Positions 36,301 to 46,664 of a stretch of 64,000 bases of DNA are shown one piece after another. Position 1 is the stretch's first letter. Every line of letters begins with the position of its first letter. Under the pieces are notes generated by a model that did not search any database, was not told the origin of the DNA, and worked only from the letters and a program-made list of their open reading frames with translations. A program made the translations under genes and the position numbers. This DNA is from Ehretia macrophylla (taxonomy: Eukaryota > Streptophyta > Magnoliopsida > Boraginales > Ehretiaceae). The DNA lies in contig CM075778.1 of the NCBI GenBank assembly GCA_037974665.1, positions 25,610,001-25,674,000 of the forward strand, given 5' to 3'.

Positions 36301-39300
36301 GGAAGCATTAAAAGCTAAGCAAGATTTTTTGAGCTTTCCTTTTTTGAGAAGTCAAAGCTCTTTTTGTCACATGAAGGCATTTACGCAAAACAAAACATGC
36401 ATACTTGAAGCCCCAACCCAGACTCTGACACCACCAATGGGAAGTGGCTTGAATGTAATTTTACCAAGCAATAGAAGGATGAAACGCAGTAGAACGTGCC
36501 AATTTAAAGCTCAGTCCCCAAATTAATTAGCAACATTATTTATTTCAAGTCACTGCTCAGAAATTAGGATCTCAAATAATATGACATTCAGTAGAGACAA
36601 CGCTGAATGGCTAAACCAGCACCTAAATGGCACTAACATAACCTACTTATGCTGAATGTAGGTAGGTAAGGAATATCTCTTGCTTCTTTAAAGTTTCTTT
36701 GGTTTCATGAGCTCTTTTTTTGGCTTGCGGGTTCTTGTACCTTTGATGTAAATAGCATACTAAATTATTTAGATAGATTACGTAGGTGGTGTATAAATTT
36801 TTGGGTTGGCACCCCATTGGTGCATTTTAATAAAATTTCTTTTACTTCTCAAAAAAAAAAAAAAAGATAACCTACTTACACTAGTTTCACAAAGAAAATT
36901 CATCCTCAAATCATGATGTTGAATATAATAAATAACATAACAAACCCCTCTCTAACAATTTTAGCTTTTAAATGCGGTGGTAATTTAATAGTTGAAATAT
37001 ATTTTAGGTTTCAATATTATTCCTTATTTTATGGCACTAGTTTAGGCAATAGTCTAGACTTAAGCATTATTATTTCGTTTCCTTATTAGACTAGATTTCA
37101 GGTTTCCTTATTGAAGTATATTCCTAATTAGTCTAGTTCTTATTTTTGGTCACCAAGTTATGAGACCTATAAATAGGCACTCTCATATTATATTTTAGTA
37201 TACCAAGATTTCAACATGTAGTCATTATATTTTCCTCTGTTCTAGAGCCATCGTTGGTGGTGGCTCCTATTGTCTTGAATCAACATATATTTTCTCTTTT
37301 TTTTCTCTTTTCTTTTTCTTTCAACACATGATAAATTATTTTTTTAGTTAAAGCCTACAACCAACATAAAACAAGTTAAATATCACTATGAATGTAGCTA
37401 TTTGTTGAAGAACTTCAAAAATTTAAATAGATCCCTATCACTATACTTGTTACCGCTGTTGACACAACAAACAACTTTAAGAGACCTTCCCAATTATCTC
37501 GACCATTTTTTGTATGATATAGAAGTAGAAAATACTTTCCAACTGACACAGGGGTGAAGGAGTTCCACTAAACGCAAATGTCCAAATGCGTAGGTGCCCA
37601 TTATAGGAATGTTAAATTACTCTCCATCGTATGAACAGAAAAATTAATTATCTTCAAGTGATTTAGGATCAATAATGATTGTACATATACTTTCTACAAA
37701 GAGAAGATGTGATACCTCAAAAGCAATGATCTCCAATGATCAGTTAAATTTTGACATCAAAAGAATAAAAGAAATAGTATGGAATATAAAATTGTAATTG
37801 TGCTACAAGACCCTGTACCTCTTCTGATTCTGCTTTTTTCTTTGTACAACGCAGATTATGTGATTCATCAACTATTAAGGAAACCCAATTTCGTTCCAAC
37901 ATACTCTTCCGCAAACGTTTAAGCATTGTGTATGAGATGACCACAACTTTCGGGCATCTAGTCAAATGTGCAGGATTATTTTGGTGACCAAAAACTGGAA
38001 TGAGAAAATTTGAAACTGTATTAGATAAAAATGTGGAAACAAAGATGAAGAGACACTTCAAAAGCAAGAAATAAATTTTTTTAATGTCCAACAGGAAATT
38101 TAGTTGCTATTAAATGTCATAATGATGTAATGAGCAACTAATATGATTCAACAACATCTATAAAAGAAGGTGCAATACATTTATGTATGTTAGGTAGGGA
38201 AGCGACAAGCACAAAGAAATGGTTTATGGGCTGCAAATTCGTACTGGATTATGAAAATATTTCTTTTTTGATTGGTAGGAGAGGATTGACTATCAAGTTT
38301 GAACTGAATAAATGCTACATGACTGTCTATGATTTTTATTCACATAATAAGCATGACAAATGATACATGCCAGGCTAGGAATATTTCTAGCTGTAGCTAA
38401 CCCACGTAAACTGCTTATATCTCTTGAAGAACAGAAGACAAACTTATGTAACTGCAAACACAGAACATATTCCTAATAAAGCCAACACATATGATCCATT
38501 AATTATCACAGCAAGTAAAAGTATTTCAGTTACTAATAAAGGGTAAGGACTACTGGTTTGAGCTTTCATGCCAATCTGGAAGACATGTCCATGAACTAGA
38601 AGGTAATTCAGCACACTACTTTACAATTAGAGCATCAATCATTAAATTAACAAGTAAAGCACCTAAATTAAGAAATTCATTTCTAAGAATTCATGACTAA
38701 GAAATCAACAAATTTCTACTGAAATATATTCATGTATAAACACATAGCCTGTCAAATATGCTGTCAATCCTCCCCTCAGAGAAGTTCCATTCCACAAAAG
38801 GCGAAGAGAAGCAGATAGAGAAGAGTGGACTCTATTAAGTCTCACCAAGATGGATATCGGAAGGCAAACAAAAAGGAAGCCAGCGCTCCAGTTCTTCTGC
38901 CCATGAATATCGCAAAATTGCTGGGCAAACAACAAGTATAGGACCATCATTCATAAAACAACTTGCTATTGCGATAGCCTGAAACCAAAAGCAAGAGTCT
39001 AGATTAGCACATTATGCCTCTTACAAAGTGAAGGCTTTCATTTGTAGGGGGTTATTGGGAGAGATGATTCACGAGATCCCTTCTTCATGATTTTCTATGG
39101 TCTTCCAGTTGGAGATGGAGATACTATGTTTTTACATCAAACCACGTTTGAAAGGCATATACCGCTGTCTTCTAAATTCTGTGATCAGAGAATTTAGACC
39201 CCACGAGAATACAGGATTTACCAATGATCTCTTTATTTACGCAAATTAATAATGAAAGCATAAAAGTCAAAAATTGGCTTTCATTAGTATGACTATGCAT

Positions 39301-40964
39301 CATTTAATTATGTATAGCAACAACTATACTAGACCAGCCCTTCCCGATAAAGGTTCCTTTTTTTTTTTTTTTTTTGGGGGGGGGGGAGGTGTGTGTTTGG
39401 TGGGAGAGTGTTTGTGGGGGTAGAGATTGATTGGCGTCAAAATATTAATCATGAAATAAGATTTCAAAACAGCAGAATTTGTGCCTAAATCATCAGTTAC
39501 ATAAAATTCTATGCCTAACATAAAGAACATAATGATCTTCGCAAGGCTCTAGAGCAGCATTCCATGGTATTATGCAAATTGCCCGATATGCTAAAGCTTC
39601 ATTGCTATAAAATTTCTCCTTAACCAATGATTTCAATCTCATAGCATATACAGTTAAAATAAAGTTCTTAAATCACACCAAATACCGGAAAAGATAATAA
39701 GAGAAGGAAGATGCTTATTCAACCATGTTCAAAGTTCTCATAGCATACATTTCATGATAGTATAACTACCTGGAGTGTCTTGCCTAGCCCCATTTCATCT
39801 GCAATTAGACACCGACCACCTCTTCGCAACCCAAAACGAACACCCTCAAGTTGAAAAGGGAGAAGTGCATCCCGCAATTTTTCAGGAAGGTTTGCCATCA
39901 ACTCTTCAACCTTCTCATCAGGCAGATGTTCCGGCCTACACGGCACCCATCGCCCTGAGGTAAAGCAATGCGAAAGTCTCTCAACCACATTAAATGTTCC
40001 CCAAGGTATCTCCTCATAATCAATGATTTTAGAGTTTTTCAAAGATCTCAGGACCATCTCATAGTCCCTCAGCTTATATACACAGGCTTTTCCACCACCG
40101 TGATTTTGGGTATAATGTGATGGTATAACCTAATAAAAAACACAATCATTACTCTTCACAAATTTGTCATCATTCAAAGAGTAAATAATAACTACTACAC
40201 ATACTGAATGCAGGATACCTGAATAATAACTACTACAATTCTTTGACACTATACGATTATCTTATCTGCTTTTTCCGTGATCACAACTCATTAAAAAGAC
40301 GATGGAAAATAAAACCTATAATATTCAGCATTTCATGTAGGCTTTTCTTGATTGCATACTTTAGATGTGTGTAATAAAATTTTGGCCTAAATTTTGAAAA
40401 ACAAGGTCAAATTCAGGCAAATATATATCAATTAACGCCAACATTTAACATCACAAGCTTGAATATTTTGCAAAAAATTCAAAAAATATAGAGAAACTCT
40501 TCAAAATTTAACCTTAACATTCGCATCAAAACTTGTTGTAAAGCAATTTAAAGAAATGCTCTTACAGTGGAAAGGCAATCTCCGAGAATCTCGAAACAAC
40601 AAGCATCTCCAGGGTACGGAAACCCCTTAATTGCCTCAGGAGTAATAGAAAAAGAATCGGGGGAGCAAATTTCGAGCCTGGCCCGGAACTTCTCGGGCAG
40701 GGGAGGAGCGGGCTGAGCTTCGGGCTTTGGGTTGATTACAAGAGAGGGCTGTTTGGGCACAGAGAAGTTGTTTGAAGAATGAATGTTTCGTTCCTGATAG
40801 AGTTTTCGGCATTTGAAAAGCTTCCAAGGGTTTTGATCGCCTGCTACTGCGGGTCCGGTAAGACGGGCCTTGCGCTTCGCTAGAGCTGCCAAGCGGTTCG
40901 CTTCGGCTCGTTGCCGTTGTTCATCAGTGATTTGGTCATCTTCTTGTTCTGTCTTTGATTCCAT
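24388..40964 (-). CDS. ZRANB3: ZRANB3-like SNF2 annealing helicase with C-terminal HNH nuclease, about 24 exons
   Basis: Exons read on the minus strand: 40964-40566, 40129-39770, 38978-38846, 37994-37819, 35748-35675, 35489-35454, 35361-35271, 34353-34294, 33738-33555, 32115-31916, 30903-30802, 30526-30416, 30299-30234, 30154-30056, about 29020-28689, 28577-28479, 28331-28227, 27798-27487, 27356-27169, 27098-26996, 26868-26723, 26050-25971, 25485-25310, 24555-24388. They give about 1265 residues, with frame kept at every junction except exon 14/15. Motifs in order: DEMGLGKT (about 244), DESH (340), LSGTP (373), GGSGLN (616), AEDRAHRQGQ (643), two cysteine-rich segments (about 1010-1110), and HNH (WHADHIIPV, about 1139). 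The architecture matches the plant SNF2/HNH proteins related to human ZRANB3, which remodels stalled forks and cuts fork DNA in the nucleus. The start at MESKTEQ is preceded by 54 open codons of poor quality. Confidence 0.92.
25310..26868 (-). other. HNH nuclease exons (21-23) of the ZRANB3-like gene
   Basis: The three exons read in one frame through CTNCHLNCHQL, then AWHADHIIPVYRGGG, then ECRLENMRTLCVACHADVT. The pattern holds the CxxC pairs that fix a zinc ion, the His-Asp-His centre, and the Asn and second cysteine/histidine set of the HNH fold. No key residue looks lost. Family knowledge: this nuclease depends on the ATPase domain in the human protein. Confidence 0.85.
26996..27356 (-). 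other. Cysteine-rich zinc-binding segment of the ZRANB3-like protein
   Basis: Exons 19-20 encode ICSGCSKK, then PLCKLCQSPCK, then FCNLDCYEEYR and NRCVRE. These are regularly spaced cysteine pairs that should bind zinc. In human ZRANB3 an NZF finger in this part binds polyubiquitin. The spacing here is not a clear NZF, so the binding partner is uncertain. It lies directly upstream of the HNH exons. Confidence 0.6.
29724..29990 (+). repeat. TRIM-like miniature LTR element in an intron
   Basis: A fossil of a tiny LTR-type repeat in intron 14. A 65-bp segment (29724-29788) begins TGTTGA and ends CAACA. It is followed at once by TGGAATCAGAGC, close to the initiator-methionine tRNA primer site. 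About 115 bases on, a G-rich tract precedes a second block of about 75 bases starting TGTTGAATATA and ending TTAACA (about 29911-29985). A block like the second recurs at 36917-36990. The two end blocks differ from each other, so they may come from two families. Confidence 0.45.
31241..31407 (-). mobile_element. tRNA-derived SINE with perfect 18-bp target duplication
   Basis: Read on the minus strand, the 167-bp element starts with a tRNA-like head. The A box is TAGCTCAACTGG and the B box AGTTTGAGTCC, the internal RNA polymerase III promoter. The element ends in an A-rich tail (TTTCAAAAAAAAA). It is flanked by identical copies of TCCAACAAACAATTATTA at 31223-31240 and 31408-31425, showing a complete, fairly recent insertion. 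It sits in intron 10 of the ZRANB3-like gene, in the same orientation as the gene. Confidence 0.9.
34450..34979. mobile_element. 530-bp MITE with 8-bp target duplication, hAT-like
   Basis: Perfect 17-bp terminal inverted repeats (CATAGTTACCAGATTCG) are flanked by AGACAGCT on both sides (34442-34449 and 34980-34987). Eight-base duplications point to hAT. GGTAC/GTACC and CCGTAC/GTACGG words recur within the subterminal zones and may be transposase sites. No open frame of note. It lies in intron 7 of the ZRANB3-like gene. Confidence 0.85.
36650..36866 (+). mobile_element. 5'-truncated LINE 3' end
   Basis: About 200 bases of non-coding 3'-UTR-like sequence end in 'ttacttctc' and a run of 15 A. 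ATAACCTACTTA occurs on both sides (36638-36649 and 36867-36878), so the boundaries are set by a target duplication. The tail resembles plant L1-type LINEs. It lies in intron 4 of the ZRANB3-like gene. Confidence 0.7.
36917..36990 (+). repeat. TRIM-like LTR fragment
   Basis: About 74 bases starting TGTTGAATATAATAAATAAC, similar to the block at 29911-29985. It directly abuts the LTR-like segment that follows. Confidence 0.4.
36990..37326 (+). repeat. Probable copia-type solo LTR in intron 4
   Basis: The segment starts near TTGAAATATATTTTAGG and ends TTTCTTTCAACA. A 'tataaatagg' promoter-like motif lies around 37168, and a pyrimidine-rich end follows. The termini are roughly inverted (TTGAAA / TTTCAA). 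No coding region accompanies it and no clean target duplication was found. Confidence 0.5.
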
Positions 40965-41511
40965 CGCGGAGCGGTTAAGGGTAGGGTTAGGGTTTGGTGA
41001 GAGTAGGAGGAGGGTGTATTTGAAATGGGCGGGCAAATTTGAAGACCGTTTGCCTGCACGTGCGCACGTATAGATCATGTATTTGGTTTGAGTACTGGAT
41101 TCCCTCTCCCCTATGTATTCACTCACCTACAAAATGAAGTGTACGTATAGATCATGAGATTTTTTCTTTTAATTTTTTGTTAACATGGAGTCTTGTTATT
41201 GCAAGATGATTCTACGGATTGAGTGTTGAGACACCCTTTCAAACAACTTTTTTGAGGTCGCATGTTTGATATTTTTTATTATTTAAAAATTTTATTTTTG
41301 ACTCATCTAATATATGTATGAAAGTGATTCGTTGTATTTAGTTAGTGGTCGAATTCTGCCAATTAAATTTTTACGTCATCTAAAAAAAAAAAAATTCAAC
41401 TTCTTTAATGCAATGAATGGATAATCAAGGAGCCAGCTCCCAAGGGGATGAGACAGGTCGAATATTTTCTTTTTTTTAATTTTAACGATTCATTTCAAAT
41501 TTATTTTAAGA
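40965..41511. other. Upstream region of the ZRANB3-like gene
   Basis: Expected to contain its 5' UTR and promoter. 'taagggtagggttagggttt' at 40976-40995 includes two plant telomere-type repeats (TTAGGG-like telo-box, AGGGTTAGGGTTT). Telo-boxes are common in promoters and 5' UTRs of plant genes for replication and translation. The rest is AT-rich. Confidence 0.5.
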
Positions 41512-42268
41512 GCTAATTCCACGTTTTCATTGTTTCAAAATGACACGATTAGTCCTAAAAAATTACCAAAAAAAATTTTAATTTAGTCCCTAATATTTAC
41601 ATTTTTTTTCAATTTCATCCCTATTTTTTCAAAAGTAACACGCTTAGTCCCAAAATTTGTAAAATATTTCAGTTTAGTCCTTGCTATGAAATTTTAGTAG
41701 GAAAAATTGTACAAATTGTCCCTATTATTTCTCTAAAATTTTAAATTTGTTCATTTTATTTAAAATTAGTCAATTTAGTCCCTATTACTTCTCAAAAATT
41801 TCAAATTCATAACTATTATTCAAAATTAGCGAATTTAATCCCTACTATTTTCTTAAAAAAATTAATTTAATCATAATTTTTCTAAAATATTGAGGACTAA
41901 TTTGAATCTTATATGAAAATAATAATAAATTAAAATTTTTTGAGAAATAATACGGACTAAATTAGATAATTTTGAACAATATAAATGAATTTAATTTTAA
42001 AAAAAATAATAGGGACAAAATTAGATGGTATTGAATAATATGGACAAATTTGAAATTTTGAAAAAATAATAGGGAGCATTTGCTCCATTTTTTCGATTTC
42101 AATACATGAAACTTTGGAGAGTAAATGCATAATTTTTTAAACGATAAAGATGAAATTGAAAACAACGTAAACATTAGGGACTAAGCGTGCATGTCACTTT
42201 TAAAATAATGGGGATGAAATAAAAAAAAAAAAATACAAACAGTATGGACTATTTGTGAAATTTACCCT
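41512..42268. repeat. Nested MITE-like inverted repeats
   Basis: Outer arms near 41587-41652 and 42177-42250 are inverted copies built from 'tttcatccc' and 'cgcttagtccc' phrases. Inner arms begin near 41699 and end near 42095, with 'aattgtccctattattt' against its complement. The inner type is related to the repeat at 16449-16739. This looks like one foldback element inserted in another. Limits are approximate. Confidence 0.5.
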
Positions 42269-42391
42269 TATTTTAACTTATTTTTTCATTAAGTGAAATT
42301 CAAAATGGTGGTGGAGGATAGGGATGGTAATGGAGAGAAGAAGAAGAGAAAAAAAATGGTTTATGTAGGCAAACAAAATCATCCCTCAAAG

Positions 42392-44013
42392 TAAAGCTGG
42401 CAAATGGGCCAGTCCAGCACGGTCGTGCCCGACCGAATCGTGGGTTATTAAAAACGAGCCTGACTCGGCACACATATTTAGTGAATTGAGCTGGGTTGAG
42501 CTAATTTCTTAGAATATAGGACCCAACTCAACCCACGAGCCCGCTACTATGAGTCTCGAGCTGGGCTGGGTTGGGCTAGGCCGGCCCATGAAAAAACTTC
42601 AACCTAACCTTTTTTACAAAAAAATTGAATTTAATAATTAATGAGACATAAGTTGATTGATAATATTAACATAAATGATAAAATATTACATAACAAACTA
42701 CAAGAAAAATTATATGTACGAATTATAATTATAAAAATCATTAAAAAAATTAGATCTTCAGCATAATCCTCTTTAGAACCGACTTTAATCCAAAACCAAA
42801 TTTTGGTAAATATCAGATCTTCCACATCAATAACTTTTTCCAAGTAAACAAAGTGAAGTAACCTAATATCTTCGTTATCCAAATTTGCACATATAAAAGA
42901 AAATAATTATGAATGAACCAGAAGTTTTACCTAATGCTTATGCCTTGACGAGAAATTAAATCTTCAATAACGTCAATCTTTCATCTTTATCTGTCAACAT
43001 CGATCATTCGACTGGATCATTAGTTGAATTATCTATTAAAGCTTGTCTTTTTTGTTGAATGCCAATATCAAGTTCAATAAGATGTTACGTGTTATTTTCT
43101 ACGGACTGGATCACTAGTCGAATTATTTTGTCGAATGTGAATATCAAGTTAATAAGATGGAGACATTGTTACCAAATAAAAATCTAATTCATTAATATGT
43201 GATGATGAAGAACCAGTTTTTATTTTTTTGAAAAATTGAAGAAACTTTGTATTAGACTTTTTACTGCTAGTATTACTTATAGTACGACATGAAGAGGAAG
43301 TCTTGTTAGAATATTGTTCTATATACTTAAATAATGTCAAACTCGAACAAATTTCATTCCAAGTTTGAATGTCATCAATGTCATTATTTTGCATACTGGA
43401 ATGATATTGTTGTAAAATACTCTGAACAACATGTTTTTTAATCTAGGATCTATAATTGCAGAAAAACAATAAACTATACGTACATTTTCAAGATATTTTG
43501 AAAGTTTTTCTTTTATGTTATAAGTTATTTGTTGAAAGTTGGTTGAAGACTTTTCTTCAACTAAAACTTATATTCATATATATGTATATTTATACATATG
43601 TATATGTATATAAAATATATAGTAATATTCAAAAATAGTTTGTTTATAAAAAACAATAGTTTGTCTAAGAAAAAAAAGTTTGTCTAAAAAAAAATAGTTT
43701 TTCTAAAAAAGATAGTTTGTATATATATAGGCCTTATTTGGGCTCAAGTTAGGCCTGTTGGGCTTATGTTGGGCTCGAGCTGGGCTTGTGTTGTGTTGGG
43801 CTCATGGGCTGTGCTGGGCTGGGCTCGGCCCAGGCTTAAATGAGTCTAGGCACAAAGGGGCTGGGTCAAAAATTATATGACCCAACTCGGTCCACCTATA
43901 TGAGGTGGGTTAGGCCGAGCCAAGCCCACTTTTAACTGAGCTGGGCTTGACCTGAATTTTCGTGTGCTAGGCTGAGCTAGGTCTATGTCGGCCTAGCCCA
44001 AATGCCACCTATA
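42392..44013 (-). mobile_element. hAT-superfamily transposon remnant with perfect 8-bp target duplication
   Basis: The target duplication CCTCAAAG lies at 42384-42391 and 44014-44021. The ends are imperfect inverted repeats: TAAAGCTGGCAAAT left, TATAGGTGGCATTT from the right. Both subterminal zones are full of GGGCTGGGC-like repeats, as in the related element at 8017-9098. The minus strand at 43149-43394 encodes SSSSHINELDFYL, which resembles the segment just before the hAT C-terminal dimerisation region. The transposase is otherwise decayed. Confidence 0.85.
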
Positions 44014-44021
44014 CCTCAAAG

Positions 44022-44700
44022 TTCACCTCTACCTCAAAGTTCAGGTGTTTTACTATTGCATGAGGTCCATGTGATTGCATTGTTAATTTTTTAATGAAAA
44101 GTTATAAAAAGACTAATGGTATCACTACTTATATACATAAAGGACTTAAACATAGAAATTTTGAAAGTAGGAGACCTAATTCGCTATTGGAAATTATTCC
44201 GCCACCTAACTTGTCAAATGCAATTAAGATACAAGACTAAATAAGTAATTTATCATAACTTTAACAGTATTTTGATGGCAGGGACTAATTGTGCTACTTT
44301 TTTATAACATTGGAGACTAATTTTTTAACTTTAGAATAATAAGGACTAAATTAAAAAAATGTGTAGCAATGCCATATATACAGTGAACACCAATGCTCTA
44401 TTTTTTCCGTGTAGGATTAGAATAATCCACAAGTTTGCTCTTATCAATTTAAGTTGATTTTACCAAATTTAGACTTAAATTTCTCATTCACCATTTATCC
44501 ATTTTTCACATGAGAATATACTACGTTCATCTATTCCAAAAGAGGAAGATGTATGTATCCGAACCTTCCCATTTAGACGTGTAGGACCCATTTTAAAATT
44601 GAGTCAAAAGTACTTACTCATATACATGTCAAACCCATATTCAACTAGAGATAAAAGCTGTCAATTCTTTGAAATAACAAAATGTGCATACCTAATCATT
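44022..44700. other. Intergenic AT-rich stretch before the GDPDL-like duplication
   Basis: The start repeats the 'ctacctcaaagttca' phrase adjoining the hAT target site. 44260-44350 contains 'agggactaa' phrases of the MITE type seen at 41512-42268. No gene is seen. Confidence 0.4.
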
Positions 44701-44702
44701 AA

Positions 44703-46064
44703 TTTCTAATAATAACAAAAAGAATATGTAGGGACAAAGTAGTCCAAGCAGGCATATTTATAGCTTGTTAATGCAATAAAGTGATTGTACCATGTACAAA
44801 TAATTTTATACTTTTTATTTGATGATCGTAATGCCCTCAATGGAATCTGACATGTTCACTTAGTGGAATCACACGTTCTTCTTTCTATTTATACTTTTTG
44901 TTGGCTTCACCCTTGATCTTCACCAATTCTCTATCTCTCTATTTTTTTCTCTCTCTCATGAACACAAGACCTTAAAGCTTTCTCCTTTTTTCTCTCTCTA
45001 TGATTTTGCTTAGTAAGTACTTTTCATCATTTTTTCTCATCAAATTTATAAATGTACAAATCTGTTAAAAATATACATGTATTTATCGTATATACATTTG
45101 TATAACAACCTCAAATCCCCATCTCTGACAATCCTAAACCCTCTTCCCATGACTGTGTGTACTGTGTATATGTGTGTATAAGCTTTATGTGTGCGTGTAT
45201 GTATATATATGTGTATGGATATGTATGTGTGGGTTGTATATATATATATTGATCAATCCTTGCGTGTTTTCATGTGTGTGTTGGTGTGGGTATTATGTGT
45301 TGTATGAACCAATGTGTACAGTGTTATATATGTTGTTGTATGTGTTACGTGTGTTAGTAGTAGTATTGATGGTGTTGGTAGGGGTATTGTATGTTGTGTG
45401 TTGTGTGAACTGGTATTTATGGTGTTGTGTATGTTGTTGTCTGAGTTGCATATGTTGGTGGTGGTGTTAGTGGGTGTTGATGGTAGTGTTGATGGTGTTG
45501 GTGATGGTGGTAATGTTGGTGGCTGTGATCCATGCCTAGCCTACTATAGGGCCTGAGGACTTGAGCTATCCAAAGGCTTTCATATTGTTTCATTCATTTT
45601 CAGCTAATATAATACAATCTAACCAAAGAATTGCACCATACTTGAGTAAAGAGTCTAGTGTATAGTGCATAAATTGATCAATCATATTCTTTGAGCTAAT
45701 TTCTTTTGACATAATTCCTTTTTAACTATAATGCTTAGGGGCTTTATCTCTTGATACTCACTCGGCTTACTAGTTCTTCTCTTACAACATACAACCTACC
45801 AAGCTAAAAAAAAAAAGGATTAGGTATGACTGGTGCAGTTCTGGATACCTTGGGCAAAACAAGTTACAATAACCAGACATCAAGAAGGTGATGATTCAAT
45901 CCACTGTCAGCTTGGTTCTTGAGAAACTTAAGAAAATTGGTTATGAGCTTGTATACAAAGTTGATCATGATTTTCGAGATATCTCAAACTTAACCATTTT
46001 GGAGATCAAAACCTTTGCCAGTTTCGTGGTTGTTAGCAAAAAGTATGTGTTTCCTACTAATGAG
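44703..46064 (+). pseudogene. GDPDL: GDPDL/SHV3-like pseudogene fragment, copy A
   Basis: The protein-like part is 45817-46064. It reads GLGMTGAVLDTLGKTSYNNQ, then after a shift of frame MIQSTVSLVLEKLKKIGYEL and FASFVVVSKKYVFPTNEA. These match the C-terminal phosphodiesterase domain of plant glycerophosphodiester phosphodiesterase-like proteins (SHV3/GDPDL), GPI-anchored wall proteins needed for cellulose organisation and root hairs. The frame is broken before MIQST and the sequence stops matching at 46064, so it is not functional. Upstream, 44703-45816 (pyrimidine-rich tract, TG-rich tract, then AT-rich sequence) is repeated in copy B, so the duplicated unit includes flanking or intronic DNA. 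No signal peptide or N-terminal domain was found. Confidence 0.82.
45163..45530 (+). repeat. TG/TTGG-rich low-complexity tract
   Basis: Degenerate TGTG, GTTGTGTATG and GGTGTTGATGG repeats make one strand almost free of C for nearly 370 bases. The same tract in copy B (46625-46659, 52940-53173 and 55138-55225) is split by two LTR insertions. Confidence 0.75.
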
Positions 46065-46191
46065 GCATTAAGACTATTTATTTCAATTCATTGATACAAG
46101 TTCAATTTCAATATAAATAATTTTATTTATGATATTTTCTTAATATACATTGGGCTCAGCCCGTGCATATGCACGAGCCAGCCCTAACTAG
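46065..46191 (+). mobile_element. Helitron-like 3' terminus
   Basis: A GC-rich hairpin (46159-46178, GCCCGTGCATATGCACGAGC) is followed nine bases later by CTAG and then T. This is the 3' signature of plant Helitrons, which insert between A and T and make no duplication. The left end is not defined. The 95 bases before the hairpin match neither pseudogene copy. CTAG/T falls exactly where copy B homology begins. Confidence 0.55.
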
Positions 46192-46664
46192 TAATAACTA
46201 AAAGAAAATATAGGGACAAAGTCACCCAAGCAGACATATTTGTAGCTCATCAATGCAATAAAATGACTGTACCATGTGCTAATAATTTTATACTTTTTAT
46301 TTTATGACCATAATGCCATTAGTAGAATCTGACATGTTCACTTGGTGGAATCACATGTTCTTTTTTCTGTTTATACTTTTTGTTGGTTTCACCTTTGATC
46401 TTCACCAATTCTCTCTTTCTCTTACAAACACAAGACCTCAAAGCTTTCTCCTTCTTTCTCTCTCTACACTTTAGCTCAATAAGTTATTTTCTTCCTTTTT
46501 TTCATTAAATTTATAAATGTGTAATTTGTTAAATATACATGTATTTATTATATATGCATGCATTTGTATAATAACCCCAAAGCTCCCATCTTCGACAACC
46601 CTAAACCCCTATCCCACGAATATGTGCACTGTGTATATGTATATGTAAGCTTTGTGTGTGCGTG

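Larger units (their letters stand above)
30234..39770 (-). other. SNF2 helicase core exons (2-13) of the ZRANB3-like gene
   Basis: The first RecA-like lobe is spread over exons 2-5, with the Walker A motif at the 3' end of exon 2, directly before a splice site, and the DESH box in exon 4. Exon 6 is only 36 bases. The second lobe runs from exon 7 to exon 13, with TVM and IRRLKEHVLTQLPPKRR in exons 8-9 and HRQGQ in exon 13. All key helicase residues are present, so the ATPase is expected to be functional. Exons 9-10 carry an acidic linker (AEDGNLEDPDNADG) of a kind that varies among relatives. Confidence 0.85.

Noticed and set aside
39357-39386. T-run followed by G11 as a regulatory element or retroposon end
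   Set aside because: Simple homopolymer pair within an intron with no flanking duplication.
41040-41126. Upstream extension of the ZRANB3-like N-terminus (start at 41126)
   Set aside because: The added 54 residues are low quality and the segment looks like 5' UTR; MESKTEQ at 40964 begins the conserved-looking part.
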